A stretch of DNA of 53,641 nucleotides from a virus. A program made the translations under genes and the position numbers. The notes under the pieces are model-generated. The model was not told the origin of the DNA. It was given only the letters and a program-made list of their open reading frames with translations, and did no database searches. Location of the stretch: positions 1 to 53,641 of the IMG/VR virus record IMGVR_UViG_3300013119_000172. One strand, given 5' to 3'. Positions 22,779 through 29,986 of the stretch are shown piece by piece (positions within the stretch are counted from its first letter, which is position 1; each line of letters begins with the position of its first letter).

Positions 22779-23027
22779 TTAAAAAAGGCTATTGGTGGAG
22801 CATATCTCCCTAAGTTTACGTAATGCCTTGGTTTCTATTTGTTTCACACGAGAAAAAGAAATTCCTAATCGCTCTGCGACATCACGTAAAGTCATTTGCC
22901 CGTTAAGATAAATAGACACCAAAGAACAATTATGCTCTTTTTTGTAATCTATCCAATGTTTACATTTATCTTTTGTGCACGGGGTACTTGCCTCTGCACA
23001 AGTTATTGAACACCTTGGTAGTTTCAT
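22779..23027 (-). CDS. Sigma70 region 4-like DNA-binding protein
   Basis: 82 residues. The C-terminal half (46-75) is a sigma region 4 helix-turn-helix: TLRDVAERLGISFSRVKQIE followed by TKALRKLRE. The N-terminal half has five Cys and a His (CSITC, PCTKDKCKH, HNC) that may bind zinc. There is no region 2, so it cannot act as a full sigma. It could bind a -35 element or the polymerase flap and redirect the host enzyme. It overlaps a partner-like gene by four bases. Confidence 0.8.
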   Translation of the reverse strand: MKLPRCSITCAEASTPCTKDKCKHWIDYKKEHNCSLVSIYLNGQMTLRDVAERLGISFSRVKQIETKALRKLREICSTNSLF

Positions 23028-23386
23028 AGTTCTGGTTGCTCCTTGGCTATGAGGTCAAAAATATTTTCTATCTCACCATCATTAAGGCCAAAGTCTTTTA
23101 TCTTTTCTTTGCCCGAATCACGAAGACGCTTAGATTTACTTTTTCTGACCTTGCCTTGTGTTGCGATCAGTTCATCCACTAGCGAGTGGATTCGTTCATC
23201 ACCGGTTATGTAGGCAGTTAACACACTTCTGAAAAAGTCAGATTGTTTTATGCCATCGTGTTTAAGTCGTATTAGTAACTTAGCATGCCTATGATCATTG
23301 TCATAAAATATAATTCTCTTCTTCATATTGCCATAGTTGATGACTACTTCAAAATCTTCAACAAAGTCTTTTTCCTCGTCTGACAT
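23024..23386 (-). CDS. Possible transcription accessory protein
   Basis: 120 residues from the ATG at 23386 (TGATG overlap with the IMPDH stop, AGGA seven bases upstream). An acidic N-terminus is followed by KKRIIFYDNDHRHAKLLIRL and QSDFFRSVLTAYITGDE, a strand-helix-helix arrangement like a ribbon-helix-helix protein. A Lys/Arg-rich stretch (KVRKSKSKRLRDSGK) and an acidic, hydrophobic end (EIENIFDLIAKEQ) follow. The last part could bind a sliding clamp or RNA polymerase, as T4 gp33 does. The four-base overlap with the sigma-like gene suggests joint action; that is inference. Confidence 0.6.
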   Translation of the reverse strand: MSDEEKDFVEDFEVVINYGNMKKRIIFYDNDHRHAKLLIRLKHDGIKQSDFFRSVLTAYITGDERIHSLVDELIATQGKVRKSKSKRLRDSGKEKIKDFGLNDGEIENIFDLIAKEQPEL

Positions 23387-24414
23387 CACCACTTCCTGTT
23401 GGTAATGTGAGTGGCACTCTCATAGACTCCACTTGCTGTCTGTTCAATGAATTGAGCCTTTGTTTGCAACTCTTCAATGGAGCGAGCACCAGAATAAGAT
23501 AGGCCAGAGCGAATTCCCTTATTGAGATCAAGAAGTACATCTTCAATGGCGCCGCGAAATGGCACCTTGGCGGCTATGCCCTCAAAAGACGAATACTGTC
23601 CACGCCACTCTACTTGTGCCTCTTTTGATGCCATGCCTCGATACGACTTCCATTTGTTTCCGTCTTCGTCTTCAAATGCCTCGCCTGGTGTTTCAGTTGT
23701 TCCGGAAAGAAGCGAACCACACATTACTGCATCGGCTCCTGCTGCTAAAGCTTTTACTATATCGCCAGAGGTTCGTATTCCCCCATCAGCTATAATTTTA
23801 ATATTGCGGTCAGTCTTAGCACAATCAAGGATTGTTTGGAAACCTGCGACACCATGACCAGTTTGAATTCTCGTACTACAGATGCTTCCGCCGCCTATGT
23901 TACATCGGGCACTATCTGCTCCCCAATCAGCCAAGTCATTGACTGCTTCCAGGGTGGCGACATTGCCGGCCATAATATGAATATTGTCGTCAAGGGCAAC
24001 CCTCAAGTACTCAATTGCATCCTTTACTAACGTGTGATGGCCATGAGCAACATCGACACACAAGAAAGTGGCACCAGCATATACTGCAGCGACAGCTCGA
24101 TCAATAAAGTCCCCAGAGACACCGACTGCTACACCGACGGCAGCATCTGGTTCTTTTCCTAGTGTGGCCGAAGCAATCATAGCCACCTGTTCGTCGATGG
24201 TGTTATATCTGTGGATTACTGCGGTGGCACCCAGACGTTGCATCTCTTTTGCCATAGCGGCGCCTGATATTGTATCCATTGGCGAAGCTATAATTGGAAT
24301 ATTGAGCGTAAAGCCTTTTCCCATATACATTGTTGTATCAATTTCGTTGCGAGACCGTATGTCTGAGAATTGTGGAACTAGTAGTACGTCGTCATATGCA
24401 AGTGTACGCTTCAT
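23386..24414 (-). CDS. IMP dehydrogenase / GMP reductase family protein
   Basis: 342 residues, a TIM barrel without CBS domains. It has the start LAYDDVLLVPQFSD, the AGNVATLEA strand (149-157), the nucleotide-binding cysteine loop GGGSICSTR with Cys179, the DGGIRTSGD phosphate loop, and the flap RGMASKEAQ. The length and flap resemble GMP reductase more than IMP dehydrogenase, so the direction of the reaction (IMP to XMP, or GMP to IMP) is uncertain. It would tune purine pools for DNA synthesis. Confidence 0.85.
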   Translation of the reverse strand: MKRTLAYDDVLLVPQFSDIRSRNEIDTTMYMGKGFTLNIPIIASPMDTISGAAMAKEMQRLGATAVIHRYNTIDEQVAMIASATLGKEPDAAVGVAVGVSGDFIDRAVAAVYAGATFLCVDVAHGHHTLVKDAIEYLRVALDDNIHIMAGNVATLEAVNDLADWGADSARCNIGGGSICSTRIQTGHGVAGFQTILDCAKTDRNIKIIADGGIRTSGDIVKALAAGADAVMCGSLLSGTTETPGEAFEDEDGNKWKSYRGMASKEAQVEWRGQYSSFEGIAAKVPFRGAIEDVLLDLNKGIRSGLSYSGARSIEELQTKAQFIEQTASGVYESATHITNRKW

Positions 24415-24786
24415 TTACTCTTCCCTTTTCTCTTTGCTCTTGGGAGTTTTCTTTTTTCCTTTCTTTGTTCTCTCGGCATTTTCTAAGCTTTTTCTCAATG
24501 TTGGTGAGCGTTCAGGTGTCACAACCAATGGCGGCTTATTTGATGCGGGCTTTGGTGGTGGCTGTGGAATTGGCTGTGGGGCTGGCGGGCTTATTATATG
24601 TCCAAAGTATTGCTGTAGTGTGTGGATAGCCGCTTCGGCCTGGACAGCATCCATAGCGCATTCAATGATCTCATCTACAGCATTGTTGACAGGATGGGAT
24701 AATAGATTATCCATAGCGGCGACATTTTCCAATAATTCGCTGCGTAGTCGATGGATAGCTGACTCTAATAAAACTTTTTTTGACAT
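24415..24786 (-). CDS. Helical protein with Pro-rich basic tail
   Basis: 123 residues from the ATG at 24786 (AAGGAG site; an upstream in-frame start lacks one). The first 75 residues are helical (LLESAIHRLRSELLENVAAM). Then comes PPAPQPIPQPPPKP and a Lys-rich end (TKKGKKKTPKSKEKREE). The tail could bind nucleic acid or a partner. Function unknown. It overlaps the stop of the thioredoxin gene by one base. Confidence 0.65.
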   Translation of the reverse strand: MSKKVLLESAIHRLRSELLENVAAMDNLLSHPVNNAVDEIIECAMDAVQAEAAIHTLQQYFGHIISPPAPQPIPQPPPKPASNKPPLVVTPERSPTLRKSLENAERTKKGKKKTPKSKEKREE

Positions 24787-25145
24787 TATGTATTCTCCTT
24801 GTTTATGAATGTTTGTATGTCCTTGGCGGTGTACCAAGTTTTCTTGTCTGGGATTTTTGGGTCCGACATGATTCTTATCTTTGGCTTGTTTGTTCCTACT
24901 TTGATCATTGCTATCGTAGGTACTCCATTGAAATTCAGAATGTCCTCAATTCTCGGATAATCATCGACGTTGAATGCAAAAAACGATGCATCTGTGTTTT
25001 GTTCAGAAATGTCTGAGAATGTTGGCTGTAATTCTCTACAATATGGGCAAGAATTGGAGTAGAACTTTACAATGCAGGTTGTTTGTTGCTTAACTTGTCC
25101 TGCGAGGATCTTTTGTAAGGCTGGTTTTGATAGTCGTGGTGTCAT
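24786..25145 (-). CDS. Thioredoxin/glutaredoxin-like protein
   Basis: 119 residues with a thioredoxin fold: the strand CIVKFYSNSCPYCRELQP with Cys33 and Cys36 (CPYC), the DD of the central strand, and cis-Pro in NGVPTI (Pro76). CPYC is more usual in glutaredoxins, but the length and the FYSNSCPYC context suit thioredoxin. It likely reduces the C-terminal Cys pair of the phage class II ribonucleotide reductase, or helps fold virion proteins. Confidence 0.85.
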   Translation of the reverse strand: MTPRLSKPALQKILAGQVKQQTTCIVKFYSNSCPYCRELQPTFSDISEQNTDASFFAFNVDDYPRIEDILNFNGVPTIAMIKVGTNKPKIRIMSDPKIPDKKTWYTAKDIQTFINKENT

Positions 25146-25462
25146 TTTGCCTTCACATTATCAATAAGGCGATTCAGGTACCATTGAGCTTTTTCAAGAT
25201 CTTGAAGTGGAACGCCTTTGTGAGCATAACGCGATACATATTTTACCACATTACCTGCATGGAAATCGAGCCCCCAGTCCTCAATCACGTCTATAACTTC
25301 GTAGTTGCCTTGATTATAGTGAGGGGGATGATCGACGTTCTTATTGTTCGGAGTAGTCGGTAGTGACTGTGTATAAATCGTGGCCTCTATGAACTCTTTG
25401 GCAACTTCCTCTGTGGTTGGGGCTAAGTTGCTGTATACGTCTATTTGGTTATCTTTTTTCAT
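25142..25462 (-). CDS. DUF3310 family protein
   Basis: 106 residues. After a variable N-terminus it has the diagnostic block DHPPHYNQGNYEVIDVIEDW, then FHAGNVVKYVSRY and LQDLEKAQWYLNRLI. DUF3310 proteins are common in phages and have been linked by context to nucleotide metabolism; the function is not established. Four-base overlaps on both sides. Confidence 0.9.
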   Translation of the reverse strand: MKKDNQIDVYSNLAPTTEEVAKEFIEATIYTQSLPTTPNNKNVDHPPHYNQGNYEVIDVIEDWGLDFHAGNVVKYVSRYAHKGVPLQDLEKAQWYLNRLIDNVKAK

Positions 25463-26061
25463 ATTCTCTCTCCATCGGGCGACTTGCCCAAAATCATTTG
25501 TTCAAACATCGGCAATGACTCACACCAGTCACAGAAACTGCCCCAATCGTCTTTTAGTTTGTGGCGGCGACGTTGGTGATACATTGTCTTGAGTTGTAAA
25601 TAGTTTGTTGTGAATGCTGCCCACATCGAGAAACCTAGCGGAGTGGATGCCAGGAGTTTCATTCTATTCTCGTAACTGTGTTTATCATCTCGGAACTGCT
25701 GCTGAAGTTCTTCTACGATGGCTATGATGCGAGGGTCTGTGTGGGGGTCGCACTGATTGGCGAGGTTCGCTCTACCAAGTCGGTGCATTTTTGATTGCGA
25801 TGTCACTATCTCGAACCAGTGGTAGCGTTGTAACTGGGGCAGGAAATAATGGGGGGCATAAATATCACCCTGCACGATAATGCCCTTGAGAAATGTGTCA
25901 TGGCCGCTGCCTATCTTAACCTTTCCGAGTTTGGATGATCGTTTGATGTCCTCGGCATTACCTACGTCTGTAAGGTCTGGATCGCCCATCTTCATACTGT
26001 ATGCGGCTTTGCGCATTGAGCGTTCGAGTCCGAATATTTCGACGTTTTTGATTTCAACCAT
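25459..26061 (-). CDS. ThyX-like phage protein
   Basis: 200 residues. The central segments GHDTFLKGIIVQGDI and QRYHWFEIVTSQSKMHR, then YHQRRRHKLKDDW, recall a group of phage proteins distantly related to flavin-dependent thymidylate synthase, with an R-x-H-x-x-x-x-x-S-x-S pattern in place of the RHR...S motif. If active it would make dTMP; the neighbouring dUTPase and the reductase fit that. The divergence is large, so the enzyme activity is uncertain. Confidence 0.5.
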   Translation of the reverse strand: MVEIKNVEIFGLERSMRKAAYSMKMGDPDLTDVGNAEDIKRSSKLGKVKIGSGHDTFLKGIIVQGDIYAPHYFLPQLQRYHWFEIVTSQSKMHRLGRANLANQCDPHTDPRIIAIVEELQQQFRDDKHSYENRMKLLASTPLGFSMWAAFTTNYLQLKTMYHQRRRHKLKDDWGSFCDWCESLPMFEQMILGKSPDGERI

Positions 26062-26324
26062 TAATCGTTTCTCTCTTTGACAAAATCTTCAATTATTGCT
26101 TGTGCTTTGCTCCAGCAATCGGGGCAATAGACGCGCACTGTGTCCTCATCCTGTACGACAACGTTCCAAGTTTGTGCCATCTCTTTGCTTTTCTTGTCAA
26201 ATGGCGCTAGACACGCTGAACATGCGTCTGGTAGCTTATTGAATTGGAAAATTTTCTGGGTCAAATCTTCGGCGTTTTCTTTGCCTACTTCTCTCTCCAT
26301 TTGACGGCGTTGTTTTCTATTCAT
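26061..26324 (-). CDS. Small zinc-binding phage protein
   Basis: 87 residues. A basic helix (MNRKQRRQMEREVGKENAED) precedes CSAC (about 35-38) and CPDC (about 67-70), which together form a zinc ribbon. Very similar small proteins occur throughout marine T4-like phages with no known role; RNA or polymerase binding would fit the fold. The stop overlaps the next start by one base. Confidence 0.75.
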   Translation of the reverse strand: MNRKQRRQMEREVGKENAEDLTQKIFQFNKLPDACSACLAPFDKKSKEMAQTWNVVVQDEDTVRVYCPDCWSKAQAIIEDFVKERND

Positions 26325-26326
26325 TA

Positions 26327-26575
26327 TTAACTGTCCTTTAAATTGCTTCGGCGGCGTGGCCTATAAATATGTTCTCGCAAGGTATACTTATGAATATCTT
26401 CAAAAATAGACGGACCATATTGAAGACGTTCTTGTTCATATGATGAAATATTCATCGGGCCGAAGCCGGCTTGTTTTAAAAGGTCATTGACTTCTCGTAA
26501 TGTGCTCTTCATATGGTGAATGGCGGTTATTGTGATTAGTCTCTCGACTGGTTGTTTTGGTGTACCTCTGGGCAT
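26327..26575 (-). CDS. 82-residue protein of unknown function
   Basis: MPRGTPKQPVERLITITAIHH opens a basic protein with two helices and a terminal PRRRSNL patch. No family is recognised. It may bind nucleic acid given the charge. It belongs to a run of five small genes read without gaps over 26 bases except here. Confidence 0.6.
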   Translation of the reverse strand: MPRGTPKQPVERLITITAIHHMKSTLREVNDLLKQAGFGPMNISSYEQERLQYGPSIFEDIHKYTLREHIYRPRRRSNLKDS

Positions 26576-26602
26576 TACTTCTTTCCTTTTTCTATTTGTT
26601 TA

Positions 26603-26887
26603 CTATAACACATCTTCCTTCTCGAAAACTTCGGTGTCGTATACGCTGAAGTCTCCAGAGTCAGGGATCATCGTGCTGTACCAGCGATCTTCTTCGAAGT
26701 CTCCCCAATCGACTGTCGGAAACTTGAATTTGCCTGCTTCTCGCTGGGCATCTAATCGAGCCAATGCAATGGCCGATGCCTCCTCTTCTGTCTTGGCCTC
26801 TACTTCTACGGCCATGGAGCCGTAGGCTTCAAGGCGGACTTCTACGTTGTATTTAGTCACTTCTTCTCCTTTAGTGGCTCTGCTCAT
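26603..26887 (-). CDS. 94-residue protein of unknown function
   Basis: The core VTKYNVEVRLEAYGSMAVEVEAKTEEEA is a beta-beta-alpha arrangement common to small phage proteins of unknown role. The second half is acidic. The start has a good site and overlaps the upstream gene by four bases. No catalytic signature. Confidence 0.6.
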   Translation of the reverse strand: MSRATKGEEVTKYNVEVRLEAYGSMAVEVEAKTEEEASAIALARLDAQREAGKFKFPTVDWGDFEEDRWYSTMIPDSGDFSVYDTEVFEKEDVL

Positions 26888-27120
26888 TTTTTATCCTTTA
26901 TATCTGTCCAAGTCTTCGCATTGCTAATCATCTCTTCGAGAGTGAAAGCACCGCTCTCGATTGCCGGCAGATAAGTGCTTGTCATCTGAGTCCATGAACT
27001 CTCTGGTACTTTGTCATATCCCACTGCCGCGAGCAGATTGTTGACAAATCGGAAGCTAAGCCCTTGCTTTACTCCCATTAACAGCACAGCTCTACGCACC
27101 CTTCTTTCTTCTCTAGTCAT
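26884..27120 (-). CDS. 78-residue helical protein
   Basis: MTREERRVRRAVLLMGVKQG... with two or three short helices and a basic start. It resembles no family I know. It lies at the end of a block of small genes next to the phage methylase. Confidence 0.6.
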   Translation of the reverse strand: MTREERRVRRAVLLMGVKQGLSFRFVNNLLAAVGYDKVPESSWTQMTSTYLPAIESGAFTLEEMISNAKTWTDIKDKK

Positions 27121-27160
27121 CTCGGTTCTCCTTGGTTTGTTGTGTATTTAGAACAAGCCT

Positions 27161-27643
27161 TCATCTTTCTATTGCTCCAAATGATGGGGATGGTCCCCAA
27201 GGTGGGATCTTGGTAAATACCACGATCATTGATGGAAAGGGTGCGCTGTTAGAGCTGTCGCCAAACTTTAACCTGCCTTTGACAAAAAAGACTTCATCTG
27301 CTTGCATGACGTATTCGTGGAAGTACTTTGTGTCCGTTCTTGCAGGCAAAAGCATTACAACTTTTGTATTAGGTTTTTGTGACTCTTGAAAGCCCTTTTT
27401 AATCCAATCGGAAATTCCCCTGCCATATGGCGGATTTACAAATACTGTATGACCTGCCCAATCTTGCGATAAGCCATCGTCTTCTTCTGTGAAGTGTCTA
27501 GCGCACTTTGCATTGTCGTCACTGGAGCAGGGATCGAGGTTAAATGGGCCGAAGCGCCAGTTTAGTTTGTCATAGAAGTCTTGCGGGGTTGCCCATACTC
27601 CTGTCTCAGAACTAAACATCGTTCGTTGTGTTGCTTTATTCAT
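27161..27643 (-). CDS. Phage-type N6-adenine methyltransferase
   Basis: 160 residues from the ATG at 27643 (AAGGAG eight bases upstream; an in-frame TTG at 27706 is weaker). WATPQDFYDKLNWRFG opens the phage N-6-adenine methyltransferase family, FNLDPCSSDDNAK follows, and the catalytic NPPY is at 70-73. These small enzymes methylate adenine in DNA and protect phage DNA from host restriction. It is the second active-looking adenine methylase here, of a different class from the Dam at 45.2-46.1 kb. Confidence 0.85.
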   Translation of the reverse strand: MNKATQRTMFSSETGVWATPQDFYDKLNWRFGPFNLDPCSSDDNAKCARHFTEEDDGLSQDWAGHTVFVNPPYGRGISDWIKKGFQESQKPNTKVVMLLPARTDTKYFHEYVMQADEVFFVKGRLKFGDSSNSAPFPSMIVVFTKIPPWGPSPSFGAIER

Positions 27644-27727
27644 TGTTTCTCCTTTATTTTCTGAACCCACTTGTCCATACCTGAGTCTTGGATCTTTTTT
27701 ACTCAAAACAGTTGTAAACTTCTTTAT

Positions 27728-27910
27728 TCATAAACCTTCTCCATCAAACTTATCTCGCAGTTTGTTTTCTAAATCTCCGAGTTCTGCTTGTAGAAACTCT
27801 ATTACTCTCTCGTTATTCATCCGGGTTTCAAATGTAAAATCAAGTTCAGATTCTTTAACAAGTTCCCACAATTTAATATCACATTCATACTTAAGAATCA
27901 CTTCATCCAT
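27728..27910 (-). CDS. 60-residue acidic helical protein
   Basis: MDEVILKYECDIKLWELVKE... ends LENKLRDKFDGEGL; it is predicted to be two helices, strongly acidic. GGAGTACC lies five bases before the ATG and the gene overlaps the dUTPase by eight bases. It could be a small inhibitor or adaptor; there is no evidence for either. Confidence 0.6.
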   Translation of the reverse strand: MDEVILKYECDIKLWELVKESELDFTFETRMNNERVIEFLQAELGDLENKLRDKFDGEGL

Positions 27911-28361
27911 CGGTACTCCCTAGTGCGCCTGAGCCGCGAGCACTGATAGTCATAGGTTCCCTATAAAGTTCGCCTGTGTTGCTTTCTCTTGATCTAAAAT
28001 GTACAACCGGTATCAAGACCATCTGAGCAATTTTATCGCCGCCAGAGATGACTTGCTGCTCCTTACCGACGTTGTGGAGATTAATGAACACCTCTCCGTC
28101 ATAGCCGCTATCCACAACGCATGCCCCCACCAAAAGGTTTCGCTTGGCAGCAATACTAGATCTGTTCTTCACTTCTAACATATAGCCGTGTGGGATACCA
28201 AAGCGCAACCCTATTGGGATAATGGCACAATGGCCAGGTGGAATATTGATAAACTCATTCGGGAGAGTTGGCGAATAGAAAACATCTAGGCCAGCGTCAG
28301 ATGGGTTTGCTCTATCGGGATCATATGCGTCTTCTCGCACCTTAGCATATTCTAATATCAT
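27903..28361 (-). CDS. dut: dUTPase
   Basis: 152 residues, the size of trimeric dUTPases, with the five motifs in order: DAGLDVF (23-29), NRSS, VDSGYDGEV with the catalytic Asp, GDKIAQ, and RGSGALGSTDG at the end. It hydrolyses dUTP to dUMP and pyrophosphate, keeping uracil out of DNA and feeding dTMP synthesis. It overlaps its neighbours by four and eight bases. Confidence 0.95.
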   Translation of the reverse strand: MILEYAKVREDAYDPDRANPSDAGLDVFYSPTLPNEFINIPPGHCAIIPIGLRFGIPHGYMLEVKNRSSIAAKRNLLVGACVVDSGYDGEVFINLHNVGKEQQVISGGDKIAQMVLIPVVHFRSRESNTGELYREPMTISARGSGALGSTDG

Positions 28362-28609
28362 TCATCACCTGTTGGTCTCAGTAGGCGATAAGCGTCCACC
28401 AAATCATCTATATCGAAATTGTCTTTGAAGAGCCTGTATGCCTTAACAGCTGTGCGTAGCTGGTCGGTGTTTAGCCATCCGTTGTCGCGGAATTCGTTCC
28501 GCAGGTCTCTTTTTTGGTCTACATAGACGCTCATTTCGTCTTCAATAGCAGCAAGTGAGCGGATGTATTCTTTTATGTATCGGTTTAGGGTCTCTTTGTC
28601 GTGTCTCAA
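28358..28609 (-). CDS. Small helical protein, possibly GapR-like
   Basis: 83 residues. The segment LNRYIKEYIRSLAAIEDEMS, then YVDQKRDLRNEF and LRTAVKAYRL, follows the helix pattern of GapR/DUF2312 nucleoid proteins, which bind overtwisted DNA ahead of polymerases. The match is by pattern only. It is the first gene after a strong sigma70-type promoter (28641-28669). Confidence 0.5.
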   Translation of the reverse strand: MRHDKETLNRYIKEYIRSLAAIEDEMSVYVDQKRDLRNEFRDNGWLNTDQLRTAVKAYRLFKDNFDIDDLVDAYRLLRPTGDE

Positions 28610-28640
28610 TGTAATCCTCCTAGTTTTGGCTTACTCTTAT

Positions 28641-28669
28641 AATATAACATATATGGAGAGTGAAGTCAA
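28641..28669 (-). promoter_or_regulatory. Sigma70-type promoter
   Basis: TTGACT (28664-28669), 17 bases, TATATT (28641-28646), in the gap after the J-domain gene and 31 bases before the start at 28609. Confidence 0.85.
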
Positions 28670-28679
28670 GTGCTTTTGT

Positions 28680-29345
28680 TTAAATTTTGAATATTTGTTT
28701 TACGAACTGTTTGACTAATATTTCTTTTTGTTCTTCTGTCTCACATTCTGAGAAAAGGTAGTTGTAGGTTCTTTTTTCATTCTCTGATTGTTCCGAGAGT
28801 TTCTTGAACTCTCTGCTCATCCATCTAATTTGCTGCTCATGGTTCTTGGGGACAGGTATCTTATTTTTCTCGGCATATTCCAATAGTGTGAAGTATTGGT
28901 GCTTGTCCAGTGCTTTGTTGATTGCTAAGAACATTCTTATTTTATCATCTCTCTCTTCACTTGTCAAGTAAATATTCAAAGTATCTGGATGACACAAGGT
29001 GGCTAATTTCTTGTATAGCTTAGAAAACTCATTGTGCATCTCTATTTCATCTTGGGTCATCTGTAAATCGCTGTCTTTTTCAAAGTCTCTGCCATCATGT
29101 CTCACTAGCGCATATTCAAGTGGATCAGTTTCAAGATCTTCGGAAGGTGATGGCACTGGGGCTAGTTTGGCGTCTTTTGTTGGGGGACTTATATCAATGT
29201 TATTTTTAACACAATACTCCAAGTAGTATTTTTGAAATTCTGGACCGAATTCGTCGACCACTTCCTTGATAAGTTCTATTTCTTCGTTAATGAAGCGCAA
29301 TTTGTTTAGGTTACGCTTCCAGCGTATTTTGCTAGATACAGACAC
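28680..29345 (-). CDS. J-domain (DnaJ-like) protein
   Basis: 221 residues from a GTG at 29345 with GGAGGGTGAG immediately before. The C-terminal half has a J domain: SKLYKKLATLCHPD with His-Pro-Asp at 119-121, then an amphipathic helix (MFLAINKALDKH). The N-terminal half is helical and acidic. It has no Gly/Phe or zinc region. It should stimulate host DnaK and direct it to a phage substrate, such as replication proteins. An ACTATTTA motif lies 17 bases upstream and a sigma70-like promoter lies within the gene. Confidence 0.75.
   Translation of the reverse strand: MSVSSKIRWKRNLNKLRFINEEIELIKEVVDEFGPEFQKYYLEYCVKNNIDISPPTKDAKLAPVPSPSEDLETDPLEYALVRHDGRDFEKDSDLQMTQDEIEMHNEFSKLYKKLATLCHPDTLNIYLTSEERDDKIRMFLAINKALDKHQYFTLLEYAEKNKIPVPKNHEQQIRWMSREFKKLSEQSENEKRTYNYLFSECETEEQKEILVKQFVKQIFKI
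28939..28967 (-). promoter_or_regulatory. Sigma70-type promoter inside the J-domain gene
   Basis: TTGACA (28962-28967), 17 bases, TAAAAT (28939-28944), wholly inside coding sequence (codons Leu-Thr-Ser...Lys-Ile). It is about 330 bases upstream of the GapR-like gene. Confidence 0.45.
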
Positions 29346-29362
29346 ATCTCACCCTCCCAATG

Positions 29363-29370
29363 TAAATAGT
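29363..29370 (-). promoter_or_regulatory. ACTATTTA motif before the J-domain gene
   Basis: Lies 17 bases before the GTG at 29345 in an intergenic gap. Here a TTGACT also stands 17 bases upstream of its TATTTA, the only site where that occurs. Confidence 0.5.
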
Positions 29371-29377
29371 TAATCGA

Positions 29378-29983
29378 CTACTTGAAGTCAAACTCAACTT
29401 TCACCGTGATCGATAGCTCCGGAATGTGTCCATGCGTAGCTAAGTTGTGCTTCTTTGCTTCATCTAATTCTAGGAACCAATCCGCATGGCCTCTCTCGTG
29501 AACAATGTCCAAAAAATAGTCTTTATGTTTGCCGCAGTTATCTGCCATCATGTTATATATTTTTTGATTTAGTCTCTCAGTTTCTTCTGCTGATGCCTTT
29601 ATTTCTTCTATTTTGCCCCAAGACATAGATGACACATCGTGAATCATTAAGGTTGCATCTGGATCCATGTAACGATAACCATCTGCCCCAAAGCTAAACA
29701 GAATAGCGCCACAAGACATTGCTTTTCCTTGCACTATTGTTGCAACTGGTATCCTAGAGTGTTTGATATCTGAAATCATTGACATTAAGCTGTAAACTTG
29801 TCCACCATAGCTATCGATAATAATCGGAACTAGTGGTTGGCCAGTGTTTTGAGCGACTCTCATTTGTTTCGAGAAGTCTTTTGCTGACTGCTCTGTGAAT
29901 TTGTTAACTCGTATGACGACCGGTAGATCCTCACGAAGCTCATTGTCTTTTAAGAGAGGACAATCTCTTTTTAATATGTTCAT
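29378..29983 (-). CDS. ClpP-like serine protease 2
   Basis: 201 residues. Ser90 in QGKAMSCGAILFSFG, His115 in LMIHDV, and Asp168 in GHADWFLELDEA give a complete triad. IIDSYGGQVYS is the oxyanion-strand motif. It is only distantly related to the first ClpP-like protein in this window. It lies next to the DNA polymerase, so it may act in the cytoplasm on host or phage regulators rather than in head assembly; with which unfoldase is unknown. Confidence 0.85.
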   Translation of the reverse strand: MNILKRDCPLLKDNELREDLPVVIRVNKFTEQSAKDFSKQMRVAQNTGQPLVPIIIDSYGGQVYSLMSMISDIKHSRIPVATIVQGKAMSCGAILFSFGADGYRYMDPDATLMIHDVSSMSWGKIEEIKASAEETERLNQKIYNMMADNCGKHKDYFLDIVHERGHADWFLELDEAKKHNLATHGHIPELSITVKVEFDFK

Positions 29984-29986
29984 TTA

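Noticed and set aside
24068-24808. 246-codon frame on the plus strand
   Set aside because: It spans the IMPDH gene and the Pro-rich gene in antisense; all neighbouring genes are on the other strand and have clear families.
27644-27731. 10- and 12-codon frames between dUTPase-side gene and the methylase
   Set aside because: They overlap starts by ATGA but are too short and carry no recognisable pattern.
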